Below, piece after piece: positions 14,468 to 22,137 of a stretch of DNA of 64,000 nucleotides; the first letter of the stretch is position 1, and each line of letters opens with the position of its first letter. The DNA comes from Clostridiales bacterium (GTDB lineage: Bacteria; Bacillota; Clostridia; Oscillospirales; Oscillospiraceae). The stretch covers positions 62,001 through 126,000 of the forward strand of contig JALFAD010000080.1 in assembly GCA_022772525.1 (NCBI GenBank), given 5' to 3'. Both the position numbers and the translations under genes were made by a program. The notes under the pieces were generated by a model that did not search any database, was not told where the DNA came from, and saw nothing but the letters and a program-made list of their open reading frames with translations.

Positions 14468-16000
14468 TTACATCAGCGGGGCAAACAGGCGCAGGATGTA
14501 CTGCCATGTCCGCAGAACCGCGCCCCGTCCGGCCCGGTAGTTTCCCGTGACCTCCCGGCACTGGGGGAAGGTATTCTCAAAATCCGCGGCAATGTCAGCG
14601 ATGGCGTCACAGCCGTAGAGCACCACGTTGTTTTCAAAATGGTGGTACAGGCTCCGGTAGTCCAGATTGGAGGTGCCCACCGTGGCAATGCGCCCATCGC
14701 ACAGGCACTGCTTGGCGTGGCAGAATCCGGGGGTATACTCATAAATCCGCACCCCCTGCTCGGCAAGGGCGGCATAATAGGAACGGGTCACGGCGTAAAC
14801 CAGCTTCTTGTCGGGAATGCCCGGTGTGATGATGCGCACATCCACGCCCCGCTTGGCGGCAAGCCGCAGCGCGCGGTTCATCTCATCGGTGATGATGAGA
14901 TAGGGCGTCATGAAATACAGCTGCCGGTTGGACTGGGAGACGAGATTCAGGTAAACCTCCTCTGCTGCCCGCTCCTGCCCCAGAGGGTTGTCGGCGAAGG
15001 GCTGCACGAAGCCCTTCGCGGGAACGGAATGGACGATATCCAGATACTGCCCGTAGTTTTCCGTATGGTGTGCCTGAACGCTCCACAGCTCCAGAAACGC
15101 GGCGGTAAGGCTGCGCACAGCTTCGCCCTCCAGCCGCAGACCCGTGTCCTTCCACTTGCCGTAGGGGTGCTTCCGGTCAAAGTATTCCTCCGCCAGATTG
15201 TAGCCCCCGGTGAAGCCCACCTTTCCGTCAATGACGGTGATCTTCCGGTGATCCCGGTGGTTCAGGAAAATGTTCAGCAGGGGAAGGGCGGGGTTGAAGG
15301 GACGGCAGGCAATGCCTTCCTCACACAGCCGCTTGGCGAACATCATGTTCACCTTGCCTACGGAGCCGATATCGTCGTATAGGAACCGGATTTCCACGCC
15401 CTGAGCCTGCTTGCGGACAAGAATGTCCTCGATTTCCCAGAAGCAGGTGCTGTCCTCCACGATGAAATACTCCATGAAGATAAAGGTTTCCGCCTTTTCC
15501 AAATCGGCCTTCATGGCTTCAAAGGCGTCCTTTGCCTCGGGGTAGAAAGTGACGGCGGTGTTTTCGTACACGGGCCAACGGGTGCAGTTCCACAGATACC
15601 GGGCCTGATTGGCAGAGGGAAGGTCGGTCTGCTCCAGATGCTCCAGAGCGGCGCCGGCATTTTCGGGAATCTCGTCCTTCATGTCCTCCCGGACGGCGCG
15701 CAGGCGCTTGCCGACGCCGGGGTCTCCCAGTATCTCCACCAGCAGGTACAGGCTTAGTCCCATCACCGGCAGCACCAGAATCAGCATGATCCAAGGCACT
15801 TTCATGGCGGTGTTGGTGTGCTTGCTGTTGAGCCGCAGCACCACCAGAAGGCTGAGCACCGTAGTCATGGCGGACAGCACCGCGGAATACGCATTGAGCT
15901 TGACGGTCAGCGCCAGCAGCCAAACAATCTGCAGCAGGAAAGAAAGCGCCACAAATACGACGCGTAAAATGCTGTTTCCGCTGGGCTTTCGCTCTTTCAT
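14468..16000 (-). CDS. cls: Cardiolipin synthase (phospholipase D superfamily)
   Basis: 510 residues. Two or three N-terminal membrane segments (to ~90) are followed by two PLD motifs: HRDHRKITVIDGKVGFTGG (HxKx4D) and CHAKQCLCDGRIATVGTSNLD (HxKx4D). Between them are LRWLFD-type strands such as EIRFLYDDIGSVG. The architecture and length match bacterial Cls, which condenses two phosphatidylglycerol molecules (or PG with another donor) to cardiolipin in the membrane. It stands alone on the minus strand between the corrinoid operon and a sugar-transferase gene. Confidence 0.9.
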   Translation of the reverse strand: MKERKPSGNSILRVVFVALSFLLQIVWLLALTVKLNAYSAVLSAMTTVLSLLVVLRLNSKHTNTAMKVPWIMLILVLPVMGLSLYLLVEILGDPGVGKRLRAVREDMKDEIPENAGAALEHLEQTDLPSANQARYLWNCTRWPVYENTAVTFYPEAKDAFEAMKADLEKAETFIFMEYFIVEDSTCFWEIEDILVRKQAQGVEIRFLYDDIGSVGKVNMMFAKRLCEEGIACRPFNPALPLLNIFLNHRDHRKITVIDGKVGFTGGYNLAEEYFDRKHPYGKWKDTGLRLEGEAVRSLTAAFLELWSVQAHHTENYGQYLDIVHSVPAKGFVQPFADNPLGQERAAEEVYLNLVSQSNRQLYFMTPYLIITDEMNRALRLAAKRGVDVRIITPGIPDKKLVYAVTRSYYAALAEQGVRIYEYTPGFCHAKQCLCDGRIATVGTSNLDYRSLYHHFENNVVLYGCDAIADIAADFENTFPQCREVTGNYRAGRGAVLRTWQYILRLFAPLM

Positions 16001-16050
16001 AAGAATGCACTCCCTTCATCTTGACGGTATGGCTGCCACAAAAGCGGAAT

Positions 16051-16073
16051 AACCTTCCCCCAGGGGGAAGGTT
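16051..16073 (-). terminator. Hairpin downstream of the sugar transferase gene
   Basis: AACCTTCCCC pairs perfectly with GGGGAAGGTT around a 3-base loop, between the end of the gene at 16089 and the start of cls. No strong T-run; it may instead be a short copy of the CCTTCCCC repeat seen at 44141. Confidence 0.45.
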
Positions 16074-16088
16074 ATGGGGGCAGTTTTA

Positions 16089-17486
16089 TCAGTTATCCTG
16101 ATCCAGTTCCTTCAATAGCTCGTCCGCCAGTTTTTTGTTTTCCTTTGCTTTGTCTACGCCCTCGGTACTTTCCCTGCTGAACAGAATCCGGATGGTCAGA
16201 ATCATCAGCTTGATGTCCAGAAGCAGCGAGTAGTTTTCGATATACATGAGATCCAGCCGCAGCTTGTCATAGGCGCTGGTGTTGTATTTTCCGTAGATCT
16301 GGGCGTAGCCTGTCAGACCGCCCCGAACCTTCAGCCGGTAGGCAAATTCAGGGATGTCCTTGCAGTATTCGTCGGCAATGACCTTCCGCTCGGGCCGGGG
16401 GCCGACGACGCTCATATCGCCCTTGAGAATGTTGATGAGCTGGGGCAGCTCATCCAGACGGAAGGGGCGGATAATCCGGCCCACCCGGGTGATCCGGGGG
16501 TCATTGTCCGTCGCCAGCACGGCCCCGGCGTACTTTTCCGCGTCCACCACCATGCTGCGGAACTTGAGAATGTCAAATTCCCGCCCGTTCCGGGTCAGAC
16601 GCTTCTGCCGGAAGAACACAGGCCCGCCGTCCTCCAGTTTGATGGCGGCGGCAATCAGCAGCATAAGCGGCGACAGAATCAGCAGCACGATGGCGCTGAT
16701 AAGAATGTCCATGGCCCGCTTGATGACCCGCTCCGCCGGGGTCAGGCCGGTGCCCTTGACCAGAAGCAGGGGCGTATCGAACAGGGTGATGTTCCGGGCG
16801 CCCCGGAGCATGATGTCCGTGAGCTTTGGGGAGACGTAGGTGCGCACCCGGTAGCGGTAGCAGTATTTCAGCAGGTCGTTCCTCAGTTGGGCCGGCACGT
16901 CGTTAATGACCACCGCGTCATACTTGGGGATTTCTCGAATGATCTTGTCGTAGCCTTCGTCGGAGGAAATCAGGCCGCTGATGTTGTACTTATCCTTTCG
17001 GGCGTCCATTTTGATTTTCAGCTCTACGCCCCGGCGGTGACCGTAAATGAGCAGCATATCGTGGGGCGCGTACAGCCGGTGGTACAGGCTGGTGTACAGT
17101 AGAATCAGCACAATGGCGATGACAATATCTGCGGCGGTCAGCGCCAGCATGGGGGTCAGCGGCAGAATCCCGTTGGCGATCAGGCACAGCTGGAGGTAGG
17201 TGATGGCATTGACCAGGCAGATGGAGATGATCTGCCCCATGATGAGGTCACCCCGGTGGAGCTGACCGAACATGGTGCATTCGGAGTTCAGGAACAGGGC
17301 GTACAGGAGAACGGCGTACACACCCATCAGCACATACTTGCCCTTGTAGGCGAAATAGGCCAGATCGTAGCCCTTCATCCAGACAATATAGTACGCCAGC
17401 GTGAGAATCAGAATTTCCAGCAGCGTTTCTGCTACCCGGACGAAGCCCTTCATATCCTCAAAAGCGCCGCGGCTCAGCTTTTTCAT
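16089..17486 (-). CDS. Polyprenyl-phosphate glycosylphosphotransferase (bacterial sugar transferase)
   Basis: 465 residues if started at the ATG at 17486 (MKKLSRGAFEDM); an in-frame ATG at 17501 is too close to the AAAAAGG site. Four or five N-terminal helices and a CoA-binding-like middle domain (MLLIYGHRRGVELKI to ~225) precede the catalytic domain. That domain starts at RVIKRAMDILISAIVLLILSP and has GGPVFFRQKRLTRNGREFDILKFRSM, DELPQLINILKGDMSVVGPRPE and GLTGYAQIYGKY, the WbaP/WcaJ-type signatures. It transfers a sugar-1-phosphate to undecaprenyl phosphate to start exopolysaccharide or capsule synthesis. No other polysaccharide genes are adjacent, so it may act as an orphan initiator. Confidence 0.88.
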   Translation of the reverse strand: MKKLSRGAFEDMKGFVRVAETLLEILILTLAYYIVWMKGYDLAYFAYKGKYVLMGVYAVLLYALFLNSECTMFGQLHRGDLIMGQIISICLVNAITYLQLCLIANGILPLTPMLALTAADIVIAIVLILLYTSLYHRLYAPHDMLLIYGHRRGVELKIKMDARKDKYNISGLISSDEGYDKIIREIPKYDAVVINDVPAQLRNDLLKYCYRYRVRTYVSPKLTDIMLRGARNITLFDTPLLLVKGTGLTPAERVIKRAMDILISAIVLLILSPLMLLIAAAIKLEDGGPVFFRQKRLTRNGREFDILKFRSMVVDAEKYAGAVLATDNDPRITRVGRIIRPFRLDELPQLINILKGDMSVVGPRPERKVIADEYCKDIPEFAYRLKVRGGLTGYAQIYGKYNTSAYDKLRLDLMYIENYSLLLDIKLMILTIRILFSRESTEGVDKAKENKKLADELLKELDQDN

Positions 17487-17611
17487 TCTATGTCTACACA
17501 TCCTTTTTCTGAAATAAGCGCGAATGACTTGCTTAGTATCAGAATTTTACCATATTTAAGAGAAAAATGCAATAGGAGAGGGGCCCGTATGGAAATACAC
17601 GGCTTTTGCGC

Positions 17612-18394
17612 CTACTTGTGAAAAATCGGCTTTCGTCCTTCAAACGTGCACACATATCCGAAAATATCCTTGAGAAGCTCGCAGGCAACCCCGGAATACT
17701 GCCCCACCCGGGCGCACTGGTGGGCATCTGACCCCACGGTGACGATCTCACCGCCCAGCTCCTTAAACCGGCGGAAATAGTCCGCCGTAGGGAGATACCC
17801 GCCGCAGCGGTCAAGGCCGCTGGTGTTCAGTTCCAGACCTTTGCCCTTATCCGCAAGGGTGCGCAGAATTTCGTCGATCAGCTCCCGGTGGTCGGATAAC
17901 TCCACAGGCCGGGGGCAGGGATGGGCCATGGTTTTGCCGATGTAGGTCAGGTGTGCCAGCACGTCATAGTCCGTGTGCACCTGCACACAGGCCAGCGTTT
18001 CCTCCAGACACCGCCGTTCGGCCTGAAACACGGTTTTTCCTTCCCAGAAGGGGGGCATATACACGTCCAGCCCATCCACGAAGTGGATAGAGCCGAGGAC
18101 AAAATCAAAATCCCGGCGGCTTACGTCCTTGCGGAACTGGTCAAGGTTGTCCCGGGTCATGCCGAATTCCAACCCTAACCGGATCTTCAGTCCCGGTACC
18201 TCCAGAGAATCGTATTCTGCGTTATACGCAGCGGTATCGAAGGCCATATTGCCCATGGTGCCGAAGGGGTCATAGTCGATATGATCCGTAAAGCAGATTT
18301 CCCTCAGCCCAGCGTCCGCCGCTGCCCTGGCCATGGAAAGGCCGGTGTCGTGCCCGTCGAAGGACACCCGGGAATGCATATGGTAGTCGTACAT
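17612..18394 (-). CDS. PHP-domain histidinol-phosphatase (HisJ family)
   Basis: 260 residues from the ATG at 18394. The PHP metal-site motifs are in place: YDYHMHSRVS (HxH), CFTDHIDYDP (TDH), GLEFG, FDFVLGSIHF, LAHLTYIGK and TVGSDAHQ. The family hydrolyses histidinol phosphate in histidine synthesis, or related phosphate esters. The start codon lies two bases after the mutY stop, so the two genes are co-transcribed. No other his genes are in the window, so the exact substrate is not fixed. Confidence 0.85.
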   Translation of the reverse strand: MYDYHMHSRVSFDGHDTGLSMARAAADAGLREICFTDHIDYDPFGTMGNMAFDTAAYNAEYDSLEVPGLKIRLGLEFGMTRDNLDQFRKDVSRRDFDFVLGSIHFVDGLDVYMPPFWEGKTVFQAERRCLEETLACVQVHTDYDVLAHLTYIGKTMAHPCPRPVELSDHRELIDEILRTLADKGKGLELNTSGLDRCGGYLPTADYFRRFKELGGEIVTVGSDAHQCARVGQYSGVACELLKDIFGYVCTFEGRKPIFHK

Positions 18395-18396
18395 TT

Positions 18397-19434
18397 CTAT
18401 CTCTCCAAAAACTGGCGGAACGCTGTAGGAAGCGCCGCCTGCAAATTGATTTCTTTTTCCGTAAACCATTGGAAGCTGCCGCCGCACGCTTCGACTTCCA
18501 GATAGAAGCCCTTCATATTCCACTGAATATGGGTAAAAACGTGGGTTTTCTCCGTCTCCCGCAGAATTTCCCTGGGATGCAGTCCCATGGCGCAGACCGC
18601 GTCCAGCGCATCCTGTGTGTCCAGCTTTCCGGCCACGTTGGGAAATTGCCACAGTCCGGCGAGGAGCCCCGTTTGCGGGCGCTTTTCCAGGGCGAAGCGG
18701 TTGTCACAGCTGAGAATCAATACGGTTCTGTCCTCCTGCCGCCGGGCCTTTTTGGGGGATTTCACCGGCAGGGACTCCGCCTCACCCCGCTGAAAGCCAA
18801 GGCACAGCTCCTTACAAGGGCAGTGTTCGCAGTCCGGCGCCCGGTTTGGGCCGCAGACGGTAGCCCCCAGTTCCATCAGCGCCTGAGTAAAATCTCCCGC
18901 TTCTTTGGGATAGATTTCTGCCAGAAGTCCTGTTATCCGGCGCTTCGTCTCCGGCAGGTCGATGGGGGAGGGGTCGTCCAGCAGCCGGGCGAGAACCCGG
19001 AGCACGTTTCCGTCCACAGCCGGGGTGGGCTGATTGAAGGCGATGGAGCAGATGGCCCCGGCGGTGTACTCACCGATGCCGGGCAGGGCAAGCACATCCG
19101 CGTAGCTTTCCGGGAACACGCCGCCGTGGCGCTCCATAACGACCTGTGCGGCCTTTTTCAGATTCCGCACCCGGCTGTAATAGCCAAGCCCTTCCCAGAG
19201 CTTGTGCAGCACTTCGTCATCGCACCGGGCCAGCGCCGGAATGTCCGGCAGCGCTGCCAGAAACCGGGTGTAGTAGCCCTTCACCGCCTCCACGCGGGTC
19301 TGCTGGAGCATGATTTCCGACAGCCAGACATGGTAGGGCTGCCGGTCCGCCCGCCAGGGCAGATCGCGGCGGTTTTCCCGATACCAGGGCAGCAGAAGCC
19401 CGGGCAGTTCGGCCAGATTGCAAATTGCCGCCAT
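18397..19434 (-). CDS. mutY: A/G-specific adenine DNA glycosylase MutY
   Basis: 345 residues. The N-terminal glycosylase has NRRDLPWR, the catalytic Glu in SEIMLQQTRVEAV, the helix-hairpin-helix LPGIGEYTAGAI with the Asp of VDGNVLRVLARL, and an iron-sulfur loop CGPNRAPDCEHCPCKELC. The first spacing there is seven residues where six is usual. The C-terminal half is the NUDIX-like domain that recognises 8-oxoG (LLAGLWQFPNV). It removes adenine mispaired with 8-oxoguanine. Length and motifs are normal for the family. Confidence 0.93.
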   Translation of the reverse strand: MAAICNLAELPGLLLPWYRENRRDLPWRADRQPYHVWLSEIMLQQTRVEAVKGYYTRFLAALPDIPALARCDDEVLHKLWEGLGYYSRVRNLKKAAQVVMERHGGVFPESYADVLALPGIGEYTAGAICSIAFNQPTPAVDGNVLRVLARLLDDPSPIDLPETKRRITGLLAEIYPKEAGDFTQALMELGATVCGPNRAPDCEHCPCKELCLGFQRGEAESLPVKSPKKARRQEDRTVLILSCDNRFALEKRPQTGLLAGLWQFPNVAGKLDTQDALDAVCAMGLHPREILRETEKTHVFTHIQWNMKGFYLEVEACGGSFQWFTEKEINLQAALPTAFRQFLER

Positions 19435-19537
19435 GATACCGCCTCCTTAGTGTTTTTGCTATTTTACAATACCAGCGCGGTCTGTGTCAACCGCTCAGGG
19501 GCGGCGGAAAAATATTTGCCTTTTTTGAAAAAAAGAC

Positions 19538-19566
19538 TTGCATTTTTGAAGCCTGTGTGCTATTAT
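19538..19566 (+). promoter_or_regulatory. Promoter of tRNA-Arg
   Basis: TTGCAT (19538-19543), a 17-base spacer and TATTAT (19561-19566) lie about 20 bases upstream of the mature tRNA 5' end. Confidence 0.65.
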
Positions 19567-19586
19567 ATTGCAGTCGCTTGAGACAT

Positions 19587-19663
19587 GCGCCGGTAGCTCA
19601 GTTGGATAGAGTGACTGACTACGAATCAGTAGGTCGGGGGTTCGAGTCCCTTCCGGCGTACCA
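19587..19663 (+). tRNA. tRNA-Arg (ACG)
   Basis: 77 bases with encoded CCA. The acceptor stem GCGCCGG pairs with CCGGCGT (a G-U at the end). The anticodon arm ACTGA-CTACGAA-TCAGT gives anticodon ACG. The T-arm carries GGTTCGAGTCC. The 3' part, from within the anticodon loop to CCA, is the attachment site of the integrated element and is repeated at 26540-26584. Confidence 0.95.
19619..19663 (+). repeat. attL: tRNA-Arg 3' end (45-bp copy)
   Basis: This 45-base segment, beginning CTACGAATCAGTAGGTCGGG and ending with the CCA, is identical to 26540-26584. From 19643 on, it also belongs to a 59-base segment (19643-19701) that is identical to 26723-26781 and includes the tRNA terminator. Confidence 0.85.
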
Positions 19664-19668
19664 CCTAA

Positions 19669-19702
19669 AAAGCCCAGAATCGTCATGATTCCGGGCTTTT
19701 TT
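19669..19702 (+). terminator. tRNA-Arg terminator
   Basis: AAGCCCAGAATC pairs with GATTCCGGGCTT around GTCAT, followed by TTTT. An identical hairpin recurs at 26750-26781. Confidence 0.8.
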
Positions 19703-19778
19703 CGTACTTTTGGGGATGATTTGCTTTTGCCTGATTTTTGATTTTGGGCCAATTTTGGGTCAATTGCAAAATTTTGGG

Positions 19779-21173
19779 TCACCCCAGCTTCTTTTCCGTT
19801 CGGAAAATCGCGTCTGCGATCCGCTCCGCCGATTGGGTGTCGGCCTGTTCGATCAGGTGGGAATAGATGTTCTGGGTGGTGCTTACCTGTGCGTGTCCAA
19901 GCCGTTTGGAAATGCTCACCGGGTCTGCACCGGAGAAGTACAGGACAGATGCCATGCTGTGGCGGAATTTGTGGGCGTGGATGTGCGGCAGGCTGTATTT
20001 CTTCTCAAACCGTGTCAGGTAGCCGCTGAGGGTGTCAGGGGCCATGCAGCCGCCACACTCCCCGGTGAATACATAGGGGGTATCCTTCCAGCGGTCACCC
20101 ATCGCAAGCCGGGTTTCCAGCTGCCACACCTTGTATTGCCGGAGCAGTTCCATGGTTTCCTTTGGCAGCTTGATGGTGCGGTCTGCGCCTGTTTTGGTGG
20201 TGGATTCATACACGCCCCTGTCCGGGGTGTACAGTAGCGTGGTGTCAATACGGATGGAAGAATCTGCCCAGTTCACACGATCCCATTTCAGCCCCACGAT
20301 TTCACCACGGCGGCACCCGGTAATCATAAGCAAGTGAATCAGCATTTGCCATTTGATAGGCTCCTTTGCGGCAGCGTCACGAATAGCGATCAGTTCGGAG
20401 GTTTGGAATGTTCCAACCTCCGATTTTTCTTTTTGCGGCGGGGTTGCCTTGTCTGCGGCGTTGTAAGGCACCAGCATTTCCCGTTCCGCCTGTGCCAGAA
20501 CGATGTGAATGAAGCGGTGATAAGCAAGGATTGAGGTAGAGGAGAGGGGTTCGTCCCGTTCGTCTGCGGTGAACAGATTCTCGAATGGAATCCCTGCCGC
20601 CTTGGCGATCTGTTCCGCCTTTTCCTTGAGAATGGCCTCCCCCTTCCCGGCAGCGTTCACTGTGGATTCCGCCACACCGGCCAGCCGTGCCACCTTCGCC
20701 ATAGACAACTTCTTTTCTTTCAGAGCTGCCCGCAAATCTGCCTTTGGCACGGCACGGGCGGCAGTTTCCCGGATGCCGGATTCTGCAAGGTTCTGGTAAA
20801 AACGGTTCAGATGCACGGCCCGGATATCCTGCACCGCCATGTGTCCGATTGCCTGATTTGTCCGCTCAAGCAGCCGCCGATAGCCCGCCACAGTGCGGTG
20901 CTTTGTGCCGGTGCGCTCCTTCAGGTCGATTACATAGGCGGCGTACTCTGCGAAGGTCTGCCGGTTGTCCAGCGCATAGCCTTGCTCAATACTGCGCTCA
21001 AAGTCTGCTGCCGCCCGCTGGACGGCCTTTTCTGTCTGCCTGGCAGTCATGCCGGGTTCCGGCTTATAGGTCATACGGTGGCGGATGCGCTTCCCTGCGG
21101 TGTCAAAGCCGCCGGAAACCGTGATGCGGTAGGAAACGCCGGTTTTACCTGTGATCTTCTCTATGGTTGCCAT
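19779..21173 (-). CDS. int: Tyrosine-type integrase with an HTH insert
   Basis: 464 residues. There is an N-terminal arm-binding domain (MATIEKITGKTGVSYRITVS) and a core-binding domain starting near residue 75. Catalytic residues of the tyrosine recombinase family are visible: Arg in TGCRRGEIVGLKW, Lys in STTKTGADRTIKLP, HKFRH with the His-x-x-Arg, LGHAQ, and the nucleophile Tyr in TTQNIYSH. Residues ~143-200 (VPKADLRAALKEKKLSMAKV, ARLAGVAESTVN) read as an XRE-type helix-turn-helix inserted in the core-binding domain. It should integrate and excise the element at the tRNA-Arg gene; the gene lies at the element's left end, about 115 bases from attL. Confidence 0.93.
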   Translation of the reverse strand: MATIEKITGKTGVSYRITVSGGFDTAGKRIRHRMTYKPEPGMTARQTEKAVQRAAADFERSIEQGYALDNRQTFAEYAAYVIDLKERTGTKHRTVAGYRRLLERTNQAIGHMAVQDIRAVHLNRFYQNLAESGIRETAARAVPKADLRAALKEKKLSMAKVARLAGVAESTVNAAGKGEAILKEKAEQIAKAAGIPFENLFTADERDEPLSSTSILAYHRFIHIVLAQAEREMLVPYNAADKATPPQKEKSEVGTFQTSELIAIRDAAAKEPIKWQMLIHLLMITGCRRGEIVGLKWDRVNWADSSIRIDTTLLYTPDRGVYESTTKTGADRTIKLPKETMELLRQYKVWQLETRLAMGDRWKDTPYVFTGECGGCMAPDTLSGYLTRFEKKYSLPHIHAHKFRHSMASVLYFSGADPVSISKRLGHAQVSTTQNIYSHLIEQADTQSAERIADAIFRTEKKLG

Positions 21174-21183
21174 TGGTCTGCAC

Positions 21184-21543
21184 CTACTTTCTGTACTTGG
21201 CCACTTCCAGTAGTTCCTCTAACCGCTCAACGGCTTTTTGCTGACCTGCTTCATTCAATTGCTCGAAGATAGCAAGCAGCGAATCTCTGCGGGGATTATC
21301 AGAAAAGGCAGACTGCTTTTCTGCATCAGGAAGTCGTGACCAATATTCACCGTCTACCAGATCGGAGACAGTAACGCCAATAGCGATAGCAATTTTTCGT
21401 AGTTGCTCCAAACTAGGCTCCCGTTTACCTAGCTCGTATTTGCTGATAGCTGATTTTGTTGTATCGAGTTTGGCAGCGAGTTCTTCTTGGGTCATTCCAC
21501 ACTGCTGCCGTGCATTTCTTATCGCATCACCTAGATTTGGCAT
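21184..21543 (-). CDS. XRE-family repressor of the element
   Basis: 119 residues from the ATG at 21543, with GAGGTGAT upstream. The N-terminal HTH is MPNLGDAIRNARQQCGMTQE, then LAAKLDTTKSAISKYELGKREPS. The C-terminal part is helical and likely dimerises. It is transcribed away from the cro/xis/rep genes and towards int, from the region that holds two palindromic operators. It most likely keeps the element silent. Confidence 0.85.
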   Translation of the reverse strand: MPNLGDAIRNARQQCGMTQEELAAKLDTTKSAISKYELGKREPSLEQLRKIAIAIGVTVSDLVDGEYWSRLPDAEKQSAFSDNPRRDSLLAIFEQLNEAGQQKAVERLEELLEVAKYRK

Positions 21544-21608
21544 GAATATCACCTCAAGGACAGTATAACTCAGAGTGTCCAATCTGTCAACTTTTTTGTG
21601 TCTTCCTA

Positions 21609-21662
21609 TTGACAAGAGTAGCCAAAACGGCTATAATGTAGGAAAGTAGCCAAAATGGCTAC
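21609..21662 (+). promoter_or_regulatory. Lytic-type promoter with two operators
   Basis: TTGACA (21609-21614), a 17-base spacer and TATAAT (21632-21637) form a perfect consensus promoter. The palindrome TAGCCAAAACGGCTA (21619-21633) lies in the spacer. A second, GTAGCCAAAATGGCTAC (21646-21662), covers the transcription start region. Both share the half-site TAGCC-N5-GGCTA. They are the obvious binding sites for the divergent repressor and the Cro-like protein. Confidence 0.85.
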
Positions 21663-21679
21663 AAAGTGGAGGTGAGCAA

Positions 21680-21877
21680 ATGAAGTTAGATGTGCAGAAG
21701 ATCAAGCTGATCCTGGCAGAGCGGGAAATGAATCAGTCTGATCTGGCGAAGAAGTGTGGCGCAAACAGGCAGCAGATCAACAATATTTTGTCGCGGGGAT
21801 CTTGCGCGCTTAAGACTATGGGAAAAATTGCGAAAGCCCTTGGGGTGCCTGTCAGCGAGATCGTAAAGGAGGAATGA
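21680..21877 (+). CDS. Cro/CI-type small HTH protein
   Basis: 65 residues after GGAGGTGAG. Nearly the whole protein is an XRE helix-turn-helix: MKLDVQKIKLILAEREMNQS, DLAKKCGANRQQINNILSRG, then a last helix LGVPVSEIVKE. It is first gene of the rightward transcript and sits beside the operators, so it probably acts as the Cro-like partner of the repressor. Confidence 0.8.
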   Translation: MKLDVQKIKLILAEREMNQSDLAKKCGANRQQINNILSRGSCALKTMGKIAKALGVPVSEIVKEE

Positions 21878-21880
21878 CCA

Positions 21881-22126
21881 ATGGGTACAAACAACGTTGT
21901 GACGATCAGAGAGGCAGTACAGCGGGCAAAGGCTGACGGGCTGCCTGTTTCTGAGTACACCCTCCGCCACTGGGTCAGAATCGGCGCGGTTCCAACCCGG
22001 AAGGTCGGGCAGAAGGCATTGCTATTCTACCCAAACCTTGTTCGGTTCCTGCAATGCGAGGACGGCGCAGACAATGCACCCGCCACGGTGGCGGCTGTCT
22101 CTGGTATCCGCCGGGTGGATCTGTGA
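21881..22126 (+). CDS. Excisionase-like winged-helix protein
   Basis: 81 residues after AAGGAGG. MGTNNVVTIREAVQRAKADG LPVSEYTLRHWVRIGAVPTR (two adjacent blocks) has the S-x-x-TLR-x-W-x-x-x-G-x-x-P pattern of MerR-like/excisionase DNA-binding domains. A short tail follows. Its place after the Cro-like gene fits a recombination directionality factor for the integrase. It could also be a transcription regulator. Confidence 0.65.
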   Translation: MGTNNVVTIREAVQRAKADGLPVSEYTLRHWVRIGAVPTRKVGQKALLFYPNLVRFLQCEDGADNAPATVAAVSGIRRVDL

Positions 22127-22137
22127 GGTGGTATAAC

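Noticed and set aside
17612..18394. Naming the PHP protein as the histidine-pathway enzyme outright
   Set aside because: Motifs fit HisJ, but no other his gene is near and PHP phosphatases vary in substrate.
19495..19782. Open frame reading GTPEGTRTPDLLIR across the tRNA
   Set aside because: This well-known peptide is the spurious minus-strand translation of a tRNA gene; the same peptide appears at the att copy near 26570.
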